Of a DNA stretch of 64,000 nucleotides, positions 21,807-33,998 are shown piece by piece. Numbering within the stretch: position 1 is the stretch's first letter; every line of letters starts with the position of its first letter. The notes below the pieces were generated by a model. That model saw only the letters and a program-made list of their open reading frames with translations. It did no database searches and was not told where the DNA came from. The stretch is from assembly GCA_029448655.1 (NCBI GenBank), contig JACCLO010000002.1:2480001-2544000 (forward strand). Reading direction: 5' to 3'. This DNA is from Wolfiporia cocos (lineage: Eukaryota; Basidiomycota; Agaricomycetes; Polyporales; Phaeolaceae). The position numbers and the translations under genes are program-made.

Positions 21807-22855
21807 GGTACAGCAGGCTGGTGACACTGGAGTGAGTCTCCCTCTTTCGGTCTGTATATGCGGAGCACTCACAGAATTTCTTAACTATTTAGGATATACA
21901 GGGGAGCAGCGGTGAGCGTTGTCGAGCAGTATGCGAACGCATAAAACGAGGCGCTCTTATATCGAGTAGAAGGGATCCAGCAAGAAAACAAATATTGGGT
22001 TTGCATCCGCCCGGGCCAATATATAGGCCCGCAGTTACGTCTTGTGAGAGCATAGATGGCAATGGAGACTAACACGGCCATGACATGCCTGGGCGACAGC
22101 TGGATGAAGGATGGGCGGTTCGCCGAGGAGTGATTGCCTGGAGGTTGCATTGCCTGGAGATGATCAAATACGTCGGTAAAATCACGTAAAATAGGAGCGT
22201 GTCTGGCCTATATAATAATAGCTGGGCCGCTCGCAGCCACACGAGGTGCGAGCAGAGACCGGCGGTGACGAAACGAGACGGGTCGACGGTCCCTGGAGGC
22301 TCGGACGAGCCAATGAGTGTGCGACTTTCCGATGTGAGCGGGAGTAGGTCGGGCGCATCAATGAGCGGTAACATTCACTTCCTTATCTGGCGCCATTGTC
22401 AGTGCTATCATCCCTGAGTGCGCATCAGCAACGTTGCGCGGGGGATGTGGGTGATAGTGACAGCAGCAGCGTACGCGCTGTTTAAGCGGGCCAGCCAGTG
22501 CCACTCGCCACCAGCCACATGTCGAAAGTACGGCTTGCCTTGTTGGGACGTGCAGATTAGCCAGTCTGAATGCCATGCACTATAGACGCATGGACTGCCC
22601 GCTGTGCATGCGAGTGGTCAGTGCAATTTATAAGGCCTTTTTGGCGATAAATGGGGATAGACTCGTGTGCGGTCGTACCATTGGCGAGTGGGGCGACGCG
22701 TCTCCGCAATGGATGGGACGGAGGGCCAGGGGTATTTGCGGAGGCCAAATAGGTCGGCTGTCACACTTCCCTCCCCAACATCTTCGCCGCCAGCACGGGC
22801 TCTTCCCTTCTCTCTTCCCCCTCTGCCTGCTCTATCCACCGCCCTTGTTCACGCC
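21807..22855. other. Divergent intergenic region between F-box gene and YHM2
   Basis: About 1 kb with both promoters. The part next to YHM2 (22780-22855) is pyrimidine-rich, as is common just upstream of highly expressed fungal genes. No supported gene, repeat or RNA. Confidence 0.5.
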
Positions 22856-24270
22856 ATGGCCATCGAGAAGGAACCCGGCCAGAAGGGTGTCAACTGGTCC
22901 AACATCGCCGTCGGTGAGCATACGCGTCTGTGGCTGCCCGTGCCGCGTCAATTCTCATGCGGTGCATTACCATTCAGGCGGCATCATGAACATGGTACTT
23001 GCTTTCAGACACTCTTGGGGATGCAGCATTGTTATTGACGCGTCATGGACGGCGACTCGCATTGGTAGTTCGTGAGTAGCACATGCCTTGTGCCAATCGA
23101 CGCGTTGCTGATGAATGCCATTCACAGGAGGCAAGTCGGTACTGCTCCAGTAATGCACGCGTGCTTATGAGCCCCTGCGTAGGTTACGACCCTAGGACAA
23201 CCATTAGAAGTCCTCAAGACACAAATGGCCGCCGTCCGATCACAGTCTATGTTACAGGCGGTACAGACAATATGGAGCAGAGGAGGACCCCTTGGTTTCT
23301 ACCAGGGTCTCATTCCATGGGTGTGTTGGGCATGGTTCATCGCATGCCTACGTCGTCCAACTCATCCGCCGCGAACAGGCATGGATCGAGGCGTCAACGA
23401 AAGGCGCCGTCCTGCTCTTCACAGCGTCGGAGGTTGAGACCGCGACGGTGGGCAGTCTCGGCCCGGGTGTTGCGGGTCTGCTTGGTGGCATGACTGGTGG
23501 CATCACGCAGGCGTATGCCACAATGGGTGCGTCCCCGCGCATACTAAAGCTCAGGAGCCTGACCCCACGCGCGTCCCAGGTGTATCAACATGTATGAAGA
23601 CAGCAGAAATCACACGGCACAAGCAGGCGGCGGCCGGTATAAAGCCCCCATCGACGTGGGCCGTCTTCGCGGATATCTATCGTCGGGAAGGTATCAGGGG
23701 AATCAACAAGGGTGTGAACGCGGTTGCTGTGCGCCAGATGACCAACTGGGGTTCGCGGTGAGCACCGACACTCGATCGTGTTGGCGCAATGGACTGACGC
23801 GCGCAGGATGGGCTTTGCGCGGCTGGCGGAGGACACGATCCGGAAGATGAAGGGTAAGGGCGAGAGTGAGAAGCTGTCGCCGCTCGAGAAGATCGCGTCC
23901 TCGACGGTCGGCGGTGCGCTCGCGACGTGGAACCAGCCGATTGAGGTCGTCCGGGTAGAGGTCAGTCCGTGTGCGACTCGATGGGGAATGCGCTCATTGC
24001 GTTGGCGTGCCAATTAGATGCAATCGATGGTGAAGTCGAACAACCCCAACCGGCCGCAAAAGGTCACTATTGTCAACACCCTGCAGTACATCTACAAGGA
24101 GAACGGCATCAAAGGGCTGTATCGGGGCGTCATGCCACGCATTGGCTTGGGGATTTGGCAGACGATTTGTATGGTCTCCTTTGCGGATTATGTAAAGGCA
24201 TGGTACGTGCTTTTTCTCACGTGTCCTGAAACCTATTCGAACCACCTCCTGCAGGGTCAAAGCAAAGTAA
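22856..24270 (+). CDS. YHM2: Mitochondrial carrier YHM2 (citrate/2-oxoglutarate carrier family)
   Basis: An inner-membrane carrier. Yeast Yhm2 exchanges citrate for oxoglutarate and was first described as a mitochondrial DNA-binding protein. ATG 22856 gives [20 protein letters not shown], then [27 protein letters not shown] (carrier signature region), [142 protein letters not shown] and a final VKAK. Ten exons are needed. Exon 2 is 17 nt (22978-22994), and exons 3 and 4 are 3 nt each (TTC 23069-23071, GAG 23128-23130), with introns of 74, 56 and 52 nt around them; the last of these starts GC. Without them the conserved FE of MNMFEVTTLGQP is missing. Confidence 0.94.
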
Positions 24271-24674
24271 ACCGATACCCCGCGGCTTCCCCACTGTACG
24301 GACGGAATTGGATTAGAGACGTAATGCTTCTGGGCGCGAAGTCTCCGGCTATCTATTACTATCTTACGCACACGTGTCTTCTCACGACTGAGCATACGAT
24401 ATTGTCTGATCCAACGCCCGTCGGCCATGGTCTGCGCAGTGGTTGTGTGTTGGCCGTTTGTCGGCGTATAGACCCCGAGTAGTTGGGGTCTCGTAGAGGC
24501 GCGCCGCAAGCCATCACGATCATATCCGTGCGCCGTGAGCTTGATTTACATGTTGCCCCGGTCCCCGTGATATCCTAGTGTGGGGATGCGGCTGTGTTTC
24601 ACGACACCCACCCGACCCACCAGCCTGAGTGCTTAAGACGGCAGTGCGCAGTCCAGTGCAAAGAAGCAATCAGC
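24271..24674. other. Intergenic between two plus-strand genes
   Basis: It should contain the 3' end of YHM2 transcripts and the promoter of the Mpv17-like gene. No supported feature. Confidence 0.5.
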
Positions 24675-25628
24675 ATGAGCACCGTCTCCGCTCCGAAGAA
24701 GATCAACCCGCTGCTCGCAGCGTATCTGGCGTCCCTTGCCGCCCACCCGCTCCGGACGAAGGCCATCACGACCAGTTGAGTTGCATCTCGCCGCGACCGA
24801 GCTAGTGACTTATCGCAGGCGGACGCTGCACCGCCGGACCGCAGGCGTGCTGCAGTTCGTCCAGGAGGTGCTCGCCACCCATCTCGCCGGCGTGCCTGCG
24901 CAGCGAGTGCCCAAAGATGCGCCGCTGTACGCGCACGCCCTCGCCCGGGCGAAGATCAACACCAAGGCCCCCAAGATGGCGCTGTACGGCCTCTGCGTGT
25001 CGGCGCCGCTGAGCCACACGCTGGTGGGCCTCATGCAGAAGCTGTTCGCCGGCAAGACGGGCCTCGGTGCGAAGATCGGCCAGCTCCTGGTCAGCAACCT
25101 GGTCATCGCGCCGATGCAGGTGGCAGGTGCGTGCGCTGGCCGTTGAGCTAGCGGTCTCGACCCTGGCTGCTGCGCGGGGCACGCGGGCAGGGCCGAGACT
25201 GGGGATTTCGGGCACTGATCACGTCCTTCCCGCTAGTCTATCTGAGCTGCACAGCGATCATCAACGGCGCCAGGACGTTCGATGACGTCGCCAAGACAGT
25301 CAAGGCGGGTTTCATGAGCGCATTGCGGGTACGCGTCTTGTTTCTATTTCAGGGACGGTTTGACCGGAGCGGGCTGGCCTGACAGGTTACATGGATGACC
25401 CTCCCTCTAACCATCGTGATTGCGCAGCGGTACCTCGCGCCCGAGCTGTGGGTGCCGTTCATCAATTTGGTGCAATTCATCACCGGGGTGAGAACCCCTG
25501 TCGTGCCTGCGCACATTCCCGCACTCATGTTTTATACGCCTCAGACATACTTCAACACGAAGCTGAAGAAGATACGCATGCACATGGAGGCAAGGGCGAA
25601 GAAGGATGAGGAGCGCAAACGAGATTAG
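24675..25628 (+). CDS. Mpv17/PMP22-family integral membrane protein
   Basis: A small multi-pass membrane protein of the Mpv17/PMP22/Sym1 family, found in peroxisomal or inner mitochondrial membranes. The transport role is not settled. ATG 24675 gives MSTVSAPKKINPLLAAYLAS and LAAHPLRTKAITT. An intron (about 24774-24843) leads to SVLQFVQEVLATHLAGVPAQ. Then come KMALYGLCVSAPLSHTLVGL, IGQLLVSNLVIAPMQ, VYLSCTAIINGARTFDDVAK, VTWMTLPLTIVIAQRYLAPE, LWVPFINLVQFITG and a basic C-terminal tail TYFNTKLKKIRMHMEARAKK. About four hydrophobic segments are visible, and the C-terminal W-x-P-L...VPF-NLV region follows the family pattern loosely. All introns are short GT-AG. Localisation cannot be read from the sequence. 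Confidence 0.85.
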
Positions 25629-26322
25629 CCTGCCTATTCAGTACGGTACCGTCGCCCTGCGTTGTATTTTCGTATCTATGCTATCTCGCGGCCTTGCGCC
25701 GCTCGGAACACTGCAGCTTTGTCACGCGGGACCACAGACGTCAGACGAATCGTCCATCACGTATTACCTGCGCACGCACTCCCAGGTGTTCACGCCGACG
25801 TCAGGCAGCGGTCAGCCTGCACACTGCAGCCGACGCCGCCCGCCGCATTTCTCCCGCGTCTAGGTCGATCTTGTCGTCGGGTAGCCCCTGGCCCGTGCCG
25901 CACAAGACATATTCGACTTTGGCCGCATGCATTTCAGGATGGAAGCGCTTAGCTGCCGTACTTCGCGGTCTAAGCTCCTCGGGCTCCGAGGGGACCGTGT
26001 ATAATCTCATCTACCGGAAATCATGGCCCTTGGCTTCCGCACGAACGTCGGGGCCTATGGCTCGCTAAGAATGCCTCCTTTCGCGAGGACCCTGCTGACA
26101 CAGGCCGATGAAGACGTTGCCGAAAAGAAATGGCCCAAAGAAGAGTTGTTGCGGGCAACGATATAGGATTTCGAGTCGGTTGGTGCGGTCCCACGTCTCC
26201 CCCTCCAACAATTTCACCTCGTCCACCTGACGAATGCAAGACCGAAACCGAAAGGGAGATGGTGCGTAGCTAGTCCAGAGACTCATTAACTGCGACAACA
26301 CTCAGACCGGCCTTCAGCTCGC
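25629..26322. other. Intergenic, unresolved open frames
   Basis: A minus-strand frame at 26010-25801 (MRLYTVPSEPEELRPRSTAA) and one at 26301-26065 look partly protein-like, but neither matches a family I recognise and no convincing splice join connects them. They might be exons of an unrecognised small gene. I leave the region uncalled. Confidence 0.4.
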
Positions 26323-28299
26323 ATGGCTCCCTGGGCTCTCCTGGAATCTCCGAAGTCTCGAGGACGCATATGCTCTCTGGCCAGGACACTACAAACGGTT
26401 CATATTCCCTCTCAACTTGGTGCTTTCAATTGTCTGGAGCCTCGAGATGTAAGTTGGCCGCGCTTCCTGTCCCAGCTCTCTGATCTCACATCAGTTAAAG
26501 GGTCACACACCTCGAACCTATTTTCGACCTCTGAGCCTCAGCGAAAGCGGATATTATTGGGACACTCAGTTTCGCGGTACTACAGATTTAATATGGCACT
26601 ATATAGCGGAGACTCAGGAAGACTCGCTCTTCCATCCTGACAACATCGTGCGGACGTGGGTGGCGTTGAAACAACAACACCCGCTTATGGGCGTGCGAAT
26701 TCAACATCGGAACAGTTGCGATGCTCCACAATTCGTCGTCAACGAGCGGAACCTAGCCAAACCCCTCCCAGGAGAGCTCATTCACAAGACGATCACATCC
26801 GCCGACGAGGTGTATGCCCTCATCGACGATATCATCCATGGCGACCAGAGATCGTTCTCAGACCTGCCCGCCCGTCTATTTGTTTTCGACCGAACAGATC
26901 GGCCCCAGACCCACCACGTTATCTTCAACACAGCTCATTTTCTGTCGGACGGGGTCTCGCACACCATTATCTGCCGCACGTTCTTTGACTTCCTGACATC
27001 TCCCCCGACCTCGGTGCCCGCTCTAGAAAATCGGTTGGCCATGGTCGTCGCATATGAGGACCTCTTCCCCGCGAGACGGTGGAGCATCTCGCGGCAGAGG
27101 TGGCGGCGAGCGATTGCATCCGTTATCCTCTCCATCAGATGGAGGAGTTTGCGCGTACGCCTACATCTGCCCATTCAGATCCGGTGATATTGAATAGCTT
27201 TCAGGGAGGCCATACGATCCCGCGCAAGATCACGTCCGCGACGTATAGGACGCCAGCGGCGGGTCGGAGCTTACGCAAGACTCTGCCCAGCGCGCTGACG
27301 GTGCGGATACTCGATAACTGCCGACGATTCAACATCACCTTGGCTACGGCGCTCCCGGTGATTACTCAGCTGGCCACCGCGCGGACCCTGCACAGACACT
27401 ATTTGCGGGGCAGGATCCCGCAAGACGAGTGGGAGCATCGAAAGCGGGAACCCATGCATTTTTTCTTGCCAGTCAATCTCAGGCCATATTTAAATGAAGA
27501 TTGGCGAAATCGAGACGGTGCATCGGAAGTATTCCTATCCGTGAATATCTTCTACTGCACCCTGCCATTCATGCCTGCATACACAACGCCGACCGATCCA
27601 TCGGGTCCTACCGCTGAAAATGCTGCTCCGGCGCTCCCATCTTTGGTGTCCCAGGAACGCTTTTTACTGCGGTGCGGGATGATCAAGAAGCAGATGTCCG
27701 ATTATATGAAGCATCCGCTATTCCCGGAGATCGTAGAGGCCGGTGTACACAGTTCTGTTGCGAAGAGGAAACTAACAGCCTCAAGATGGAAAGATGCCCT
27801 GGGGGGCCGTCACGTCGAAGATGGAGATTTCTCCTCAAGCGTCTTCGGCGATGATGTTACTTATACGGTAGGAGTATCAAGTGGCGGTAACGTAAGAGCG
27901 AGCCCCGGTTTACGGTTAACCATGTTAACTCAATCGCCATTCCAGTACGACCTGGTCCAGCCATATCAATACCCTCTTCCTCGGAGACAATGTTACACCC
28001 AAATATACCCGGCGCTAAATCAACAGGTCTCACAAGGACAGAACGATCAATCGCCAGTGCTGACGACGGCCAATCAGGATGCTCTTCTGCGCATCTCCTC
28101 GTGGGAGACTCACTTGCACGTCCGACCAGCGTACTTCTACCTTGGAGCGGTGACTACTCGAGGGCAACTCCAACTACTTCTCAGCTGGGACGGTAACGTT
28201 TACGATGACGATGTGGTTAGCGAATGGTTTACGGATGTCTTGGATGTACTGATGCAATATCTTGGTACGAGCGAAGATGCTGACCGTTCTGGAGGCTGA
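26323..28299 (+). pseudogene. CoA-dependent acyltransferase-like gene with an apparent frameshift
   Basis: The protein resembles alcohol acetyltransferase/condensation-type members of the CoA-dependent acyltransferase superfamily. Reading from ATG 26323, a 46-nt intron (26449-26494) leads to RTYFRPLSLSESGYYWD, then LIWHYIAETQEDSLFHPDNI and VRTWVALKQQHPLMGVRI. The catalytic HxxxDG motif is intact (HFLSDG, His codon 26936-26938, Asp 26948-26950). At about 27061-27080 (the run after GAGGACCTC) the frame must shift by one base to continue as ETVEHLAAEVAASD, RKITSATYRTPAAGRSLRKT, MHFFLPVNLRPYLNEDWRNR and HVRPAYFYLGAVTTRGQLQL. No plausible intron spans the shift. Either a one-base loss in the C run (mutation) or a sequence error explains it. 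An intron near 27894-27946 is likely. Substrate unknown. Confidence 0.7.
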
Positions 28300-28374
28300 A
28301 TAGAGCGACGGGACGATCCGAGTCGAGCGAAGGGTTTTTAGCATCTACACGACAATAAATATCTACATACATAC

Positions 28375-31300
28375 TCATCGTGACGGTGTATTGTCAATCA
28401 CAGTGATGCAAGTCCTGGCCTGGTCTGGTGGGCCTTGCACATAGCGCAATTGTCGTGATTTCCATGTCGATCCAGCCGGATCTTGGTCTATCAGAGGTGC
28501 CTCGCCTACCTCGGTCTCTACGGACCAGCCATCAAGAGCGAAGGTGCCCGGGCGCGGTATCCAGACTTTGACATGGAAAATGGTAGACTCGAGCGGATTT
28601 AGAACGCCACGATGAACCAGTCGCCCCGCGTATTGCGGTGATTGAAGGTCGCTGGTGAATATAAATGAGTACAGATGCTCCCTGTAAATGTAAAAGGTGA
28701 CTGAATTACTCACGAGGTCGATGGTTTTCTCGGATTGGAGGGCAGCTTCAACAAGACTCGACAAGGGTTTGTGAGAGAGAGATTTCTCAGTGTGAATGCA
28801 ACAGAAGTATTGCAGGGGCTGCAACATTTTCAATCATAATGAGCTCGATTACAAGAGACATTGTAGGTACATACCCGCTGGAGAAATCGTGCCCAACCGA
28901 ACATTCAGTACACACCGTCACAACAACGGGATCCATCTCTTCGTTCCACTCGCTGTCCCTCACCGCACGGAGGATTTCTGAACGTTCCCGCTGGGTCTCA
29001 GCATACATCGATCGCTTAACCTTCGCATTCTCGGCTTCCTCTGCGATTCCCTTCAAAAAGGCATGACATGCGCCGAATTTGAGCCCTGGAATGAGAATAT
29101 GCCCCAACCGTCCCTCCAAAGGAAGTTGCCAGAAGAGGAGCACATCGAGAGAGTATGGATTGTACAAAGGAAATATGAAGTGATGGCTGTCAGCCGGAAT
29201 ATACGGGTGTGAAGAAGCTGCCAGTCTGGAGCTAAAAGCCCGTCTGTCGCAGTGGACAGAATAACGGATCGCCGGCGTAGAAATGGCGTACACAATGCCG
29301 CTCTGATGACACGTCAGGCACATTCTACGATATGACAAGTGACAAACCTCTGAAGTATGTTCACAGATAATGTCTGCTGAAGGTGGACCGGATTGGACCG
29401 GCTTGCGTCCCTGCAAGACGTCTTTAAGTTTTGCGGAGACATATCGCATCGATTCTTCAGGGTTTGGGCCCTCTTTCCACGGGCTTACACCGAATGTGAA
29501 GCGTGCGCTCTGATATGGCGGCACCTCACCACTGAAGCATATATCAGCCACAGAAGGATAATATTAGATGGCAGCACTGACATCCGTCCTCGTGCTAATG
29601 GGATGCAAGACCAGGTTTGACTCATGGTCGTAACCTGAGCAATGCGCAGTGTGCTTGTATCCGTTATATTGTCGACCTCGACGTTCAACAAGAAGGAATG
29701 CTTCAACGACCCGCTCGGCACCGAAGTGACAAGCGTTTTGACAATGGGCTTCACTTCAAATTGTCGAGTGGCGCGCGTACAATGGAATGGCAGCCCTTCT
29801 CCCTGATGAGTTGTTCAGTGTTTTCTCGATGCACAGCTTCCGTTAGACCGACCTCGCGAAAGACAATAAGCAGAGCCAACGTCTGTTCACCGACGCTGGA
29901 TGCATGAACCATCGCATTGAATTGCAAGCTATCTCCCGGAGCGATTTCTGATGATCCTTGCAGGGTATCCAACGGGATGCGATATGGTGTCCTTGGTGCG
30001 AGGGAATTATTGGTATGGAGCACTTCCCTGGATGATGACGGTTCCAACATTGACTCTATCGACAACATCAACACACTTCTCAATCACGCATATGTCCACT
30101 GCACTGTCACCTGATGTGGCGCTCTCTGGCACCTCGACCCAAACGTTGTCATCATGTCCTGTTACCATCCAGATCTCACCAATTTTCCTGGTTCCCGAAT
30201 TGGTCATCCATAGACGCAGACGCCTGCTCTCGCCATGAGCTAACACGAGTTGGGTGTCATCCACGAAGCTAGCATGTAATCGCTGGCCAGCTTCCTCCAC
30301 GTCGACTTTCGGATATGTGTCAGGCGCATACACCTTGTTCTGTCGCTGTTCCGCCGTGTCATGCAATCGCCGACCACGCACTGCCAAAGACTCCGTAGTT
30401 GGAAGCAACGACAGGAAGTCGTACGTGATCTCGGTGATTATTAACGATGCTGGCCGCCTACACCTGACGGCAACAGGAATCTAAATTTCATCGTATTAGA
30501 TATCGTGCGGTGCGAAGGGGTGACGAACGAACTGTACGAGTTTCCCGGGCTCCTAGGATTATATCGTCTACTATTTCTGTCTCGATTGAATCACTTGGGA
30601 GCTCTATAGGCTCTTGCCCGGGAGAAGCCTCCCTGATATTGACGGTAAGACCAGACAGGGTTACCTCCACATCTAATGGGTTTTGCATAACAACGTCAAC
30701 CCAAAAGTTCTCTGCAGGATATGTCAGATTCTACACAGCATGAACAGATCAGGATCTGACCGTCGACTGCAGCACTGATACTGCGTTCCAGCCTTTCCTT
30801 GCCCCTGTGAGCCCAGAACGTAGTCCAGTCATTCTCTCGCTGTGCCCAGTCTGTCCGATCCTCCCCGCTGTTCTCGCCAGGATATCGTATCCTGGTTTGC
30901 TTGGCCTGGCAGAATGTAACAGGTAGCTTCAGCGCAGCCGCTGCCCACTTCTCTCGTTCGGTAGCTTTGAAATGCTGTGGCGAGACTTAGCCTCTATAAA
31001 CACGGAAGGAGTTCAAGAGCAGAGAAAATTACCTTCAGCGCTACCCGGAAGTCCTCCAGGTATACCTTATCCGTGGAAATCTGTCCTTCTGGTATCGTAT
31101 CAGCCCCAGTCTGTGAAAGTGTGAAAGCTGTGCCCCGCAAAAGTCCCAGGAAGTATCGGACAGCACCCTCCGTATCGCCCGTCGTGTACAGGAGCCGGCC
31201 TATATGTGAGATCGCGTCAAGTCCTCTTCTCATCTGCGAATCTCTGCACTAACCCAGCTCGTGCTCGATGCCAGGCAGGACAGCTTCGAAGCCCCGCCAA

Positions 31301-33599
31301 TCAGAGGGATCCACACCTTCGCTCTCCCAGAATGACGATGAAACCTCTTTCTCCGACCGAGTTCTGTATAGCTCATGTGCTTTCCTGAAGAGATGCATGG
31401 CCAAGGGTTTCTGTTTCGTACGCCACGCCATTCATCAGGATATATGTAAGTTGGGTACAAGCGGAAGTGACCTACATTGCCAGCTTTCTCGAGCCTGTCA
31501 GCTGATAACAGGTACCATAATGCAGATCGTCTTCGACAGCCTTTCTTCTCACTCAGGAATGCAGCATGGGCGAGCAGCAAAGTTGTAGGGGGATCATCTG
31601 CCTTGAAAAGCCTTAGTTCATTCAGCATGTCCGATACGCAGGATCAGGCCGGTTCCCCCGCCCCGAGATAGGTGAATATCCAGAGCAGAGGGAGACCATG
31701 GCCAGAGAGAACAAGACATACACTACCAGCAGCCTGTACAAGCCATCGTTCTCCTTCGAGGATGGGACCCAGAAAGTCCTTCAAATCGATCCCAATCGCC
31801 CACCGCACAGCATATGACAGCGCGCGAAGTTGTGTGTGAGCAGTGATATGGGAATGCGCTTGATTCTGCGCGCGTGCACGTAGTGTTGAGAGCGCGTGCT
31901 GCGCATGCAGTGCCAGCGCAGGCGTTGGGCTCAACAGCAAGGGGAGAATATCCTATAAATGATGAGCAGGAATAACGATTTCGCAAAGTAGGACACGAAC
32001 AGATCCTCCCCGCCCTTCCTTCCTAAGACTCTCCCATACCATCGTCGCGAGCTTATAGTCACCCAGCATTGTAGCAAACTCGGCGAGTCGCCGCTGCTGT
32101 GTCACGATGCTACCGCCTGTCGTTCCTGTGGAGGATACGGAGGCAAGCGAGCCGACAGAGGTGTTTGGTGCATGCGAAGTGAAGCGAGAGGATATAGAAG
32201 AGACAGAGGCGTTCGAGCCGTGTGCTGGGGATGCTGCCGATGACGCAGATGAAGTCGTAGCAGAAGACCCAAAGAGCCGACGTGTGGAAGAGAACAGACG
32301 TGATGGCAATCGACGGGAAGAAGAGAACTATGGAAATATGCGCACATTAGAAATTAGGTATAACTTTAGACATTGGGTAAACGCACATTTTCGTTCCAAT
32401 CCATCACACACTTCTCCATCCAGGGTATGAGGCTCATCACAACATACTCGCGCACAAATTTGCTGATATGGTGGATGTCTCCTTCAGAAAGCGCAATTGT
32501 ATGTCCTGTCTGAAACCCTTGGGACAGAGGTCTCTGATTCTGGTTGAGCGCAAGTCTAGATGGGCCAGGCGAGCGAGGAACAGGCGACATGACGGGCCTG
32601 GGGGTGTCAAGTACACCAAGGCCAGCAGGGGCAGGTCGTGGTGCCAACGGCGGGGTGTCGAAGCTCGCAACAGGAGGTGGCGGGAGACGAGGAGCAATTG
32701 AGGGGATAGGCACTGGAGTTGGAGGCGGATTGGTAGGTAGTGTGAGGCGAAGCATGTATGTTTGCAGGCCATACTGCTTCCTGACGGCATTGAATAATGC
32801 CTCGGCTCTGAAACGTTGCGCAGTGCGGCATTCAGCCAGTCTCTCAGTAACATAAGATGTACACGTACATTGGTTCCGTGAGAGGTGAGTCCGCAGGGTG
32901 AATGATCAAATAGTAGCGAAGATGAGTAGGTTCCACCCATGGCGGTAAGTCAAGAGGACGTGTATTCAGGTCCTGGAGGGCCTGAAGGGGGTTCACCGCT
33001 CTTGTGGACACTGTCATAATTACTGTTGTGGCAATGGAAACTATATTAGCGAGGGTATGTACACTATTATGATGCATAAACGCACTAGACACCGGATGGT
33101 TCCATCCTTCATCGCTATGCGGAACATGATCTCCCTCTATACATCGCTTTAGCTCCTCCCACCACGGTGTCTTATCCCTCCATACGCCCTCTTTTGCCGG
33201 GGCATTCTGTCCACCTGCAGCGTGTGCCTGAAGCATTTGAACCCATCCTCCGGTGCGCTGCAGAGTGCGCTGCCCGATCCAGTCCATCGTTCTACCTGCC
33301 CGCGATTCTTCATCTTCGTGTGCCGCTGTTTCTATCTCAGCTAGATCCGAGAAGCGTAAGGGGAACGAGCTGTGTGGGATTGAAGCTAGAGAAGTAGTCC
33401 GAGTAGTCACTTTGTTGGAGCGTGTGTCAGCAGTGTTAACGGACGCAGCAGCGGCTGGGGTACCTTGTGGAAGCGGTACAAAGGACTGGAGAGTTTGCGG
33501 AAGGGGTGGAAGCCCGGAAGCCTCGAACAATTCGTCGACATCCGGAGTAGTCAGTAAACATATGTGCGGACTGAGAGAGGAAGGAAGCGTCGGTGCCAT
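28375..33599 (-). CDS. TRS85: TRAPP III subunit Trs85 (TRAPPC8)
   Basis: A subunit of the TRAPP III complex, which activates Ypt1/Rab1 in autophagy and ER-Golgi traffic. ATG 33599-33597 gives LSPHICLLTTPDVDELFEAS and GLPPLPQTLQSFVPLPQ. The N-terminal Trs85 blocks follow: WWEELKRCIEGDHVPHSDEG, WNHPVS, NPLQALQDLNTRPLDLPPWV, PTHLRYYLIIHPADSPLTEP, then a Pro-rich insert, KFVREYVVMSLIPWMEKCVM and RRLFGSSATTSSASSAAS. The TPR-like middle includes RRLAEFATMLGDYKLATMVW and ESLRKEGRGGS. Beta-sandwich-like C-terminal blocks include IREASPGQEPIELPSD, LRLWMTNSGTRKIGEIWMVT, ARFTFGVSPWKEGPNPEESM and RLGHILIPGLKFGACHAF. Many short introns interrupt the 5.2-kb gene; I did not resolve every join. The stop is at 28377-28375, close to the convergent acyltransferase gene. 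Confidence 0.9.
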
Positions 33600-33998
33600 G
33601 TCTTCAGACTCGGTCTACAAGAGATAGCAAGGCACAAGAATGGAACTTTACGACAAAGCAGGAGGTACACAGCGAGACTTCAAGCGTTCAAACGTTCATC
33701 CCTTGAGCTCGCGACTCAGCGCGCGCGGCCCTCTGTGGACCGTGGATCGTACGGAACGCGTTACGCGTGAACCAGGGAGCACACTAGACGCCCATAGTCA
33801 AGTGCATCAGTCACACACTCGTTGCGTTACACTGCATTATTACTCTCGATGTCCTCGTGCATTGCATAACTGCTCGCATCCCCTCCTTGCGACGGGAAGC
33901 AAGCTGTGGGTATGGCTACAGATATTGTACAAATAAAAGTCCACAATCTATGCTACAATCAAGATGCAGAAAATTAGGAGCAAGACGTCTTTATCGCT
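33600..33998. other. Intergenic: TRS85 promoter and 3' flank of the WW gene
   Basis: About 400 bp between two minus-strand genes. No conserved frame, repeat or RNA gene seen. Confidence 0.5.

Noticed and set aside
26323..28299. An intron bridging the acyltransferase frame change
   Set aside because: The only GT..AG pair at the shift would give an intron of about 20 nt, far below the size of any other in the window.
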